From an uncultured Collinsella sp. (GTDB lineage Bacteria; Actinomycetota; Coriobacteriia; Coriobacteriales; Coriobacteriaceae), in the NCBI GenBank assembly GCA_900545075.1, contig UQXT01000029.1:1-21508 (forward strand): a stretch of DNA of 21,508 nt, in the 5' to 3' direction. Both the position numbers and the translations under genes were made by a program. This document shows, in pieces, positions 7,368-13,635 of the stretch (the first letter of the stretch is position 1; every line of letters starts with the position of its first letter). The notes below the pieces were generated by a model. The model made no database searches. It saw only the letters and a program-made list of their open reading frames with translations, and was not told the DNA's origin.

Positions 7368-7630
7368 TAGGCGATCTCGGCGCGAGCGGCCTCGATAGCG
7401 CGCGTAAGCTGGTCGGCGCAAGAGGTCTTTTTCATACCGCAGGTATTACCGGCGAGAACCTCGATTACGCGATCGGCAGGAGCGCCCTCGACCAGCTTGG
7501 AGATAGCCTTGAGATTGCCGTCGCAGCCGCCGGTAAACTCAACGCCCATCACCTTGTTGCCGTCATCGGAAAGGTCAAGGTGGATATTGCGAGCACACAC
7601 GCCCTGAGGCTTGTAATCAAACGAAATCAT
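7367..7630 (-). CDS. TSCPD domain protein (TIGR03905-like)
   Basis: This 87-aa protein has the cysteine pattern typical of the TSCPD family: VCARNIHLDL, the FTGGCDGNLKAI block, and a final GNTCGMKKTSCADQL in which the TSC.DQL signature is visible. The TSCPD module also occurs at the C-terminus of some class II ribonucleotide reductases, but stand-alone copies such as this have no established role. The conserved cysteines suggest metal binding. The start is supported by AGAGGGG 5 nt upstream of the ATG at 7630. It overlaps the Tat lipoprotein gene downstream by one base, and the strong hairpin at 7695-7732 separates it from purB. Confidence 0.88.
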   Translation of the reverse strand: MISFDYKPQGVCARNIHLDLSDDGNKVMGVEFTGGCDGNLKAISKLVEGAPADRVIEVLAGNTCGMKKTSCADQLTRAIEAARAEIA

Positions 7631-7694
7631 GCGATCCCCTCTCAGAATGTTATTCGAGACGACTATTATCCCCGTCTTTCCCTAAATGCAACGA

Positions 7695-7732
7695 GGCGCT
7701 TTGCCGGCAACACACATTACCAGCAAAGCGCC
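7695..7732 (-). terminator. Strong inverted repeat after purB, no U-tract
   Basis: Thirteen-base arms GGCGCTTTGCCGG and CCAGCAAAGCGCC flank a 12-nt loop. The only mismatch becomes G-U in minus-strand RNA. It lies about 26 nt after the purB stop. No U-run follows; five T instead precede it on the minus strand. It is a candidate U-less terminator or RNA-stabilising 3' hairpin. Confidence 0.55.
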
Positions 7733-7758
7733 CTAAAAAGCTAACGTTATGCCCGAAC

Positions 7759-9105
7759 CTACTCGAAGCTCAGCTGCTCCAGGCGATCGAAGACCGTGTC
7801 GATGCGGGTGAGGAAGTCCCACGGATCAAAGATCTCGTCGAGCCTCTCCTGGCTGACGGTGCAGCGCGGATCGGCCTCGAGACGCTCCTTAAAGGTGGGG
7901 CCGGAGACACAATCCTGCACCTCGTGCCAGGTGGCCATGGCGTTTTCCTGCACGATAGCGTAGGCGTCCTCGCGGGTGATGCCCGTATCGACGAGGGCCA
8001 GCAGGACCTTGGAAGAGAAGATAAGGCCGCGGGTCTTGTTGAGGTTGGCCATCATACGAGCGGGATACAGCTGCAGGCCGTCGATAACGCGGATGAGGCA
8101 CTGGAACATGTGGTCGAGCGCGATGAAACTATCGGCCTGGGCGACACGCTCGGCAGAGGAGTGCGAAATATCGCGCTCGTGCCACAGGGCGACGTTGTCG
8201 AAGGCGACCTGGGCGTTGGACTTCACGACGCGCGACAGGCCGCAGACCTTCTCCATGGTGATCGGGTTGCGCTTGTGCGGCATGGCGGAGCTGCCCTTTT
8301 GACCCTTGCGGAACGGCTCCTCGGCCTCGAGCGTATCGGTCTTCTGCAGATTGCGAACCTCGGTAGCGATACGCTCGCAGGTGGCCGCCGTGGTGGCGAG
8401 GACGCCGGCGAGGTAGGCGTGATGGTCGCGGCTGATGACCTGTGTGGACAGCGGGTCGTGAACCAGACCCAGGTGCTCACAGACATACTCCTCGACAAAC
8501 GGCTCGATGGAGCTGTACGTGCCGACAGCACCCGAGATGGCACCGAAGGCAACGTTCTTGCGGGCATCCTCAAGACGGTCCAGATCGCGCTTGAGCTCCC
8601 AGGCCCAAGAGCCAAACTTCATGCCGAAGGTCATCGGCTCGGCGTGAATGCCATGAGTGCGGCCGGCGCAGAGCGTGTTGCGCTCCTCGAAGGCACGACG
8701 CTTGCAGATCTCGCCGAGTTTCTTGACGTCCTCGATAATCAGGTCACAGGCCTGGGTGAGCTGGTAGCACAGAGCTGTATCGCCCAGGTCGGAGCTGGTC
8801 ATGCCGTAGTGAACCCAGCGGCTGGGCTTGGGGTCGCCCTCGGGAACATCGGCGTCGATGTACTCCTTCATGTTGGTCAGGAAAGCAATAACGTCGTGGC
8901 GCGTGACTTCCTCGATCTCATCGACCTTTGCCTTCTCAAAGTTGGCATGGTCGCGGATCCACTGGGCTTCCTCTTTAGAAATGCCGATCTTGCCGAGCTC
9001 CGCCTGGGCCTCGCAGGCCAAGACCTCGATTTCCTGCCAAATGGCGTACTTGTTCTCGAGGGAGAAGATGTGTCCCATCTCCGGGCGGGTATAGCGATCG
9101 ATCAT
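7759..9105 (-). CDS. purB: Adenylosuccinate lyase
   Basis: The enzyme removes fumarate from SAICAR in IMP synthesis and from adenylosuccinate in AMP synthesis. This 448-aa form belongs to the fumarase/aspartase superfamily. Visible motifs are TSSDLGD (about 102-108), GRTHGIHAEPMTFG with the family's active-site His (about 145-158), and the SSAMPHKRNP signature loop (about 270-280). Length suits the family. The ATG at 9105 has AAGGAG 5 nt upstream; longer in-frame forms reaching 9171 lack an SD. A -10-like TACAAT upstream and a strong hairpin after the stop suggest a single-gene unit, separate from purC. Confidence 0.97.
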   Translation of the reverse strand: MIDRYTRPEMGHIFSLENKYAIWQEIEVLACEAQAELGKIGISKEEAQWIRDHANFEKAKVDEIEEVTRHDVIAFLTNMKEYIDADVPEGDPKPSRWVHYGMTSSDLGDTALCYQLTQACDLIIEDVKKLGEICKRRAFEERNTLCAGRTHGIHAEPMTFGMKFGSWAWELKRDLDRLEDARKNVAFGAISGAVGTYSSIEPFVEEYVCEHLGLVHDPLSTQVISRDHHAYLAGVLATTAATCERIATEVRNLQKTDTLEAEEPFRKGQKGSSAMPHKRNPITMEKVCGLSRVVKSNAQVAFDNVALWHERDISHSSAERVAQADSFIALDHMFQCLIRVIDGLQLYPARMMANLNKTRGLIFSSKVLLALVDTGITREDAYAIVQENAMATWHEVQDCVSGPTFKERLEADPRCTVSQERLDEIFDPWDFLTRIDTVFDRLEQLSFE

Positions 9106-9149
9106 AGCGGCTCCTTTTTGGTTATTGGCACGTTGGTCGTAACTTAACC

Positions 9150-9155
9150 ATTGTA
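9150..9155 (-). promoter_or_regulatory. Candidate -10 element of purB
   Basis: The minus strand reads TACAAT about 45 nt before the purB start, matching the -10 of tRNA-Lys. No convincing -35 lies at 16-18 bp, so this is a weak call. Confidence 0.35.
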
Positions 9156-9210
9156 CCGTGCGCAGGTGCAAGTATGGGCAGCAGGCATTAACCTAACATT
9201 TTGCCGCAAG

Positions 9211-9390
9211 AGCGGGCGTGGGGACGTCCGCGTATTTGCTTCGCAAATACGCACCGGCTTCAGGCGGGCCCCTCGGCCTCACGAAGCCGCGGGGGAAGAC
9301 TTTGTTGAATCGGCCGTCCCCATGTCTCCCGTGCTCGGCGGAGCGGGCAACGGGACGTCTGCGTATTTGCTTCGCAAATCCGCACCGGCT
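9211..9390. repeat. Tandem direct repeat with GCGTATTTGC hairpins
   Basis: Two 49-bp copies, 9211-9259 and 9342-9390, are identical at 44 positions and lie 131 bp apart. Each begins with sequence resembling the tRNA-Gly 3' end (AGCGGGC), then GGGACGTC, then a hairpin GCGTATTTG-CTTCG-CAAATACGC, which is perfect at 9230-9252 and has one mismatch in the second copy, then GCACCGGCT. Between them TTTGTTGAA at 9301 recalls TTTGTTGAA beside the tRNA-Gly terminator at about 9480. No coding sequence is evident. Confidence 0.8.
9340..9356 (-). repeat. Displaced copy of the tRNA-Gly 3' end
   Basis: This matches the tRNA-Gly gene at 9531-9547 over 17 contiguous bases, covering the acceptor 3' strand and the start of the T stem, displaced by 191 bp. 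A more decayed version lies at about 9211-9225. The layout repeats that seen at tRNA-Lys. Confidence 0.75.
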
Positions 9391-9474
9391 GCGGTCGCCT
9401 ATCGGCTCCCTTGCCTGCTCGCTATAAACGCTTCGCGTTTATTTAACGCTCGCACCCTGTCGGGTTCGAGTCCC
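9391..9474. repeat. Palindromic element ending in a T-arm-like motif
   Basis: It contains hairpin ATAAACG-CTTCG-CGTTTAT at about 9424-9442 and GGGTTCGAGTCCC at 9462-9474. From the AAACGC hairpin onward it aligns with 549-596 beside tRNA-Lys, and the TGCTTCGCA / GGCTGCGG parts also recur at both loci. It abuts the tRNA-Gly terminator and is probably the same repeat family in a second location. Confidence 0.65.
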
Positions 9475-9484
9475 GGCGCTTTGT

Positions 9485-9522
9485 TGAAAAAAGCACGACA
9501 CCGAAACGGTGTCGTGCTTTTG
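9485..9522 (-). terminator. Intrinsic terminator of tRNA-Gly
   Basis: An 11-bp stem GCACGACACCG/CGGTGTCGTGC, loop TTT or TTTC, is followed on the minus strand by six T and then CAAC. On the plus strand it is followed by TTTTGCTTTTTTT, so it could stop transcription from either side. Confidence 0.9.
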
Positions 9523-9529
9523 CTTTTTT

Positions 9530-9604
9530 TGGAGCGGGCAACGGGACTCGAACCCGCGAGTGTCAGCTTGGGAAGCTGATGCCTTACCACTTGGCGATGC
9601 CCGC
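9530..9604 (-). tRNA. tRNA-Gly (anticodon CCC)
   Basis: The minus strand folds with acceptor GCGGGCA/TGCCCGC, anticodon stem TCAGC/GCTGA around loop TTCCCAA (CCC), and T arm GCGGG-TTCGAGT-CCCGT. The discriminator T is followed by CCA in the DNA, so the tail appears to be encoded here, unlike in tRNA-Lys of this window. A terminator follows, and a promoter with TATACT precedes it. Confidence 0.96.
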
Positions 9605-9617
9605 ATATGTGGGGGAT

Positions 9618-9647
9618 AGTATAACGCGGTTGTCTTGTTCCATACAA
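9618..9647 (-). promoter_or_regulatory. Promoter of tRNA-Gly
   Basis: On the minus strand TTGTAT (9642-9647) and TATACT (9618-9623) are spaced by 18 bp. The -10 lies 14 nt before the mature tRNA 5' end. Confidence 0.65.
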
Positions 9648-9823
9648 GGTGACGATGCTTGTTTTAGCTGTGGAGAATCGTCCTGAAATCGGGCCAATTG
9701 TGAAGATGGGGACCTGTAGGCTCTTCTATTTACCGTTGTCTACCTGCAGATTTATTCCATTGTCTTTCGTAGGCGCCATTTGTCAGATATTTGGCAAGCG
9801 TTTGGTCAGGTTCCGGTACTTAC

Positions 9824-9877
9824 CCGCATGAACCTTGGGGGTAGCCTCATCCTACGCGCCGCGGCCTCCCCATGCGG
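9824..9877 (+). promoter_or_regulatory. Structured 5' leader of the adhesin gene
   Basis: CCGCATG (9824-9830) and CATGCGG (9871-9877) can pair to enclose about 40 nt that include GTAG/CTAC and the palindromic GCCGCGGC. The ribosome-binding site AGGAG (9891-9895) lies 14 nt downstream, 5 nt before the ATG. It does not match any riboswitch consensus I can recognise by eye. The remaining sequence between the tRNA-Gly promoter and this leader shows no gene, and its promoter for the adhesin is unclear. Confidence 0.4.
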
Positions 9878-9900
9878 TGCACGAGGGATAAGGAGCAGCC

Positions 9901-12900
9901 ATGTCCAACACACCCACGCACTCTGTCCACAGCGCAATCACAGCAGGATCGCTGCTCCTAGTCCTCTTTTTACTGATCGGCTGCCTGGCACCGGGAACTG
10001 CATTTGCCGTCGACGGCTACGATCAGCTCGGCTTCCGCACTATTAGCGATGATTGTGGGCCCTTCTTCATCGGCAAGTATGAAGCTCAAGACGCCTCGAT
10101 TGCCTACTGCATGAACCAGGAGCGTCCCGGCCCCACCAAGCCGGGCGGCCCATGGCTCAACTTTGATCAAGGCTGGATGTGGCTCGACGACGAGTTCGCG
10201 GCAATCGTTTGTCACGGATATCCTACCGCCACGTCGTTTGGCGGTTACCATCTTTCACCTGATCGCGCCCGCGCCGCCACCCAGCTTGCCGTATGGATGC
10301 TCAACGGCACTACCCATGTCGACGGCACCTACTCCTACACGACCGCTCAGGGCAAAACCAAGAGTGGGCACTTTACCGCCGACAATGAGGTCGTTGCCGC
10401 AGCGCGCTGGCTCCACGACAGCGCCAAGTCGGGAAGCATTAAAGCCGCACCGCATCGCGCGCGGCGCTATTTGGGAACTGTGTCGGGCGGCAGCAAGCGT
10501 CAAGACATGCTCTACGTGCTCCCAGCCGTCTCCGTATCCTTCCAAAAACAGTCAGCCAACGCCGCCATCACAAGCGAAAACGATACCTACAGGCTCGACG
10601 GAGCGAGGTTCGACATCTATGAAAGCGCCGGCGACAAACGTGTCGGCAGCATCCAGATGGACAGCAGCGGTCGCGCACAGGCGACACTTTTGCCCAACAC
10701 GGCATATTATCTGGTCGAAACCAAAGCTCCAGCGGGTTATATCCCTAGGAGTGACCGCATCGCTTTTTCCACCAGCGATGACGGCGGGAATGTCGTCATC
10801 GATGAGCGGCCCGGTACCATTACCCTGCGCATCGCAAAGGTCGATGCCGCGACAGGGGCAGGTCCTCAAGTCGGCGCGTCACTTGCCGGCGCTGAGTTCA
10901 CCTGCGTCTCACAGTCTACCCCGGGCTGGACGCACACCCTCACGACGGATGAGGACGGCTGGGCAACACTTACCGACATCCCCCTGGGCACCTTTACCAT
11001 CTATGAGTCGAGAGCTCCCGAGGGCTATCTGCCCTCCGATGAAGCCTGGAGCTACACCATCGGGGCCGACCAGCTCGGAGACGCAGGTGTCGTTGAGCTC
11101 GAGCGCCGCATCCCCAACACCCCTATCGCTTTTGACCTCGAGATTTCAAAGTTCAAGGACTACGGCAATAGCGATGGGTCTGGTATAGAGCAGCCGGCGG
11201 AAGGCGTGGTCTTTGAAGTGGTAAGCAACACTTCGCAGCAGGTTGTTGGAACGCTGACCACCAATATCTACGGCTTCACATCGACCAAAGACCAGGCTGG
11301 AGCATGGTTTGGCGCAGGAGGGCGTCCCGATGGCGTCAGCGGAACCATACCGTATGACCGTGCCGGCTACACCGTTCGCGAGGTTGCCGGCACCGTGCCC
11401 GACGGCTTTAAGCAGGCAGGGGAATGGACTATTACGGCAGAGCAGATCTCGGACGGCGCAGAACTTCAGTACATCGTAGACAACCACGTCCTGTCGACAC
11501 ATCTTCAAATCGTGAAGTGCGATGCTCAGGCTGGATCCGCCGTACCACTCGCCGGGTTCACCTTTCAGTTGCTCAATGGCAACCGTGAGCCCATCTCGCA
11601 AACATCCTGGCATCCCGCCCATACCGTTATGAATACCTTTACGACCGATGAAACCGGCACCGTCACCCTGCCCGAATCGCTCAACCCGGGCACATATTAC
11701 ATTCGAGAGACTTCCGCCAAGGAACCGTATCTTGTTGGAGAAGATCTAGAGATAACGATTCCCGCCGACACGAACTTAACGCCCGTCGCGGTCGCCTCGT
11801 TTTGCGACGACGCGGCAACAGGAAGCATCGAGATCGTTAAAAACGATACCGTAGACGGACACGCCCTTGCCGGCGCTGTTTTTGATATCCGCGCCGCGGG
11901 CGATATCGTGCGCCCCGACGGCAGCATTGTTGCCCTGGACGGCGAAACCGTCACCACCGTCACGACCGACGAGCGGGGATTTGCGTGCGCGAATCATCTT
12001 TCGCTGGGGTGCGGAACTGCCATCTATGAGGTTATTGAGGTACAGGCGCCCGAAGGATACCTGCTCGACCAAGGCACCCACACCGTCGAGCTGTCGTATG
12101 TCGACCAGGAAACACCCACGGTCAAAGCGCACCTCGATGTCTCTAACGACTACACCAAAATCGACATCTCCAAAGTCGATCTGGCGGGCAACCAAGAAGT
12201 GGAGGGCGCCAGGCTCTCCCTCCACGACTCCGACGGAACCGAAATTGACGCTTGGACCTCCTCTGACAAACCGCATCGCATCGAACACCTTTTGCCCGGC
12301 ACCTACACCTTGTGCGAAGCGATGTCCCCGCGCACCTACGACCTTGCTCAAGACATGACGTTTGAAATTAAAGCGACGGGAGAAGTGCAGACGGCGGCCA
12401 TGAAGGACACACCCATCGAGGTCGAGGGCAGAGTCGACAAGCGGCAAGAGATCGGCCGCCCTATCGGTAAGGGTCTCGTCGCCAACGGTGATGGCAAAAA
12501 CCGGGCCGTGACACAATCCGATACGGACGGCTCCTTCTCCTATACGCTCGATGCTAAAAATGAGTCGAATACCTGGGTTGATGAATTCACCATCACCGAC
12601 GATCTCGAGTGTGCCAAAGACGGCACTGCCAGACTTATCGCCATCGAAACCCCTATTGCGGCCGGGGACTTCGACGGTCTTTGCAACGTGTGGTATCGAA
12701 CGTCGCCAGCGGGAGGCACCGATACGGGCGAACAAGTCAACGCAACGCTCAGTGACGGGCATGACAACCCTTGGCTCGAAACGGATGAGGTCAAAAAGCT
12801 CTTAGGCAACGATTTGCGCATGGTCGATTACGGCGGTTGGCATCTTTGGAAAGCAGATATTCCAACAACGGAATCAGTCACCCTCGAGGCAAAAGAGCTC

Positions 12901-13332
12901 GCTCTTTTGGGCGATACCGCCATCACAGGCATTCGTCTTGAATACGGGGCCGTATCGGCCGACTTCACGACAAGAGGCGCTGCAGACTCTTGGAACCGTG
13001 AGGATCTCAAAGACGAGCATGACGACCTTGATGATGCGAGCGCCGTCCTTGACTCGGATATCCACGGCGCCGTCATCCATATGCAGGCCGCGTCGTCTTA
13101 CACGCCCCAGAACGCACTCGCCAACAGCGCTCGCGTTGACCTCTGCCGTAATGGCGGGGGCAGCAACCTTGAATCACATGACGAGGATCGCGTCATCCAG
13201 CGATGCACCATGCCGCAAGATTTACCAGCGACGGGTTCCCTTCCCATCGCCACCTGCCTCACCGCCTTCATGACCTCCGGCGCCGCGGCAATCTGGTTTG
13301 CTCATCTAAAGCTGGCGTCGAAGCGTTGCTGA
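9901..13332 (+). CDS. LPxTG-anchored thioester adhesin with SpaA/Cna-B-like repeats
   Basis: The product is an 1143-aa cell-wall surface protein. A signal peptide (cleavage probable after AFA, residue 36) is followed by a thioester domain. Cys70 in IAYCMNQ and Gln128 in ATQLAVWML match the Cys and TQxAxW signature of Gram-positive thioester adhesins, which bind host ligands covalently. From about 205 to 845 come about six beta-sandwich modules of the SpaA/Cna-B type, with ETKAPAGY, ESRAPEGYLP and EVQAPEGYLL end motifs typical of isopeptide-containing stalks. Residues of about 850-1095 form another Ig-like region that I cannot assign. The C-terminus is LPATG (1108-1112), a hydrophobic helix and the tail KLASKRC, the sortase sorting signal. 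The ATG has AAGGAG 5 nt upstream. It stands alone between tRNA-Gly and a terminator; no sortase or pilin gene is in the window. Confidence 0.92.
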   Translation: MSNTPTHSVHSAITAGSLLLVLFLLIGCLAPGTAFAVDGYDQLGFRTISDDCGPFFIGKYEAQDASIAYCMNQERPGPTKPGGPWLNFDQGWMWLDDEFAAIVCHGYPTATSFGGYHLSPDRARAATQLAVWMLNGTTHVDGTYSYTTAQGKTKSGHFTADNEVVAAARWLHDSAKSGSIKAAPHRARRYLGTVSGGSKRQDMLYVLPAVSVSFQKQSANAAITSENDTYRLDGARFDIYESAGDKRVGSIQMDSSGRAQATLLPNTAYYLVETKAPAGYIPRSDRIAFSTSDDGGNVVIDERPGTITLRIAKVDAATGAGPQVGASLAGAEFTCVSQSTPGWTHTLTTDEDGWATLTDIPLGTFTIYESRAPEGYLPSDEAWSYTIGADQLGDAGVVELERRIPNTPIAFDLEISKFKDYGNSDGSGIEQPAEGVVFEVVSNTSQQVVGTLTTNIYGFTSTKDQAGAWFGAGGRPDGVSGTIPYDRAGYTVREVAGTVPDGFKQAGEWTITAEQISDGAELQYIVDNHVLSTHLQIVKCDAQAGSAVPLAGFTFQLLNGNREPISQTSWHPAHTVMNTFTTDETGTVTLPESLNPGTYYIRETSAKEPYLVGEDLEITIPADTNLTPVAVASFCDDAATGSIEIVKNDTVDGHALAGAVFDIRAAGDIVRPDGSIVALDGETVTTVTTDERGFACANHLSLGCGTAIYEVIEVQAPEGYLLDQGTHTVELSYVDQETPTVKAHLDVSNDYTKIDISKVDLAGNQEVEGARLSLHDSDGTEIDAWTSSDKPHRIEHLLPGTYTLCEAMSPRTYDLAQDMTFEIKATGEVQTAAMKDTPIEVEGRVDKRQEIGRPIGKGLVANGDGKNRAVTQSDTDGSFSYTLDAKNESNTWVDEFTITDDLECAKDGTARLIAIETPIAAGDFDGLCNVWYRTSPAGGTDTGEQVNATLSDGHDNPWLETDEVKKLLGNDLRMVDYGGWHLWKADIPTTESVTLEAKELALLGDTAITGIRLEYGAVSADFTTRGAADSWNREDLKDEHDDLDDASAVLDSDIHGAVIHMQAASSYTPQNALANSARVDLCRNGGGSNLESHDEDRVIQRCTMPQDLPATGSLPIATCLTAFMTSGAAAIWFAHLKLASKRC

Positions 13333-13338
13333 CGCAAT

Positions 13339-13378
13339 AAAAAAGAGGCGAGCCCGTCTCCCGGCTCGCCTCTTTTTT
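13339..13378. terminator. Bidirectional intrinsic terminator
   Basis: A 10-bp stem GAGGCGAGCC/GGCTCGCCTC has six A on its left and six T on its right, so it works on both strands. It lies between the convergent adhesin gene (plus) and the 72-aa protein gene (minus). Confidence 0.93.
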
Positions 13379-13395
13379 CATGTGTAGCGCAGTGG

Positions 13396-13614
13396 CTATT
13401 CCCCAGATGCAGACCCACCGTCAATGAGCGCTTGATCGGACTCGGAGATGCCATCGGCTCCCAAACTCTGCTCGTGCTCCACTTCTTCGTTAATCGTGGA
13501 CTCAGGCGTTGAGCCTTTAACACCAACGATATACGCGGCCCCGAAACCAAGGGCAATGGCGATCAGGGCCAAGATGAGATAGATGGGCCAGTGGCGCTTG
13601 ATGTACGAAAACAC
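13396..13614 (-). CDS. Small single-TM protein, function unknown
   Basis: The product is 72 aa: a short basic start (MFSYIKRHW), one hydrophobic helix at about 10-32, and an acidic, Ser/Gly-rich tail that is probably outside the cell. The GTG start at 13614 has AAGGAG 5 nt upstream. It lies 21 nt after the stop of the M28-like membrane protein gene with only the SD between them, so the two are almost certainly co-transcribed. The shared terminator at 13339-13378 ends the unit. It may be an accessory subunit of its large neighbour, but nothing in the sequence proves this. Confidence 0.8.
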   Translation of the reverse strand: MFSYIKRHWPIYLILALIAIALGFGAAYIVGVKGSTPESTINEEVEHEQSLGADGISESDQALIDGGSASGE

Positions 13615-13635
13615 GCAGACTCCTTAGAGGTCAAC

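Noticed and set aside
7924..9147. A 407-codon plus-strand frame opposite purB
   Set aside because: Shadow of purB: purB has intact catalytic motifs and a clear SD, while the antisense product is an unstructured-looking Leu/Gly/Val/Asp-rich chain.
9151..9579. A 142-codon plus-strand frame ending in ATGLEPASVSLGS
   Set aside because: It reads through the antisense of tRNA-Gly and the repeat. The ending is a well-known artefact of translating tRNA genes backwards.
9824..9877. A c-di-GMP or other known riboswitch upstream of the adhesin
   Set aside because: Pairing is visible, but conserved core sequences of the riboswitch classes I know are not; kept only as a generic structured leader.
10163..11188. 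A 341-codon plus-strand frame inside the adhesin gene
   Set aside because: It is the +1 shadow of the adhesin; only the longer frame has the signal peptide, thioester motif and LPATG.
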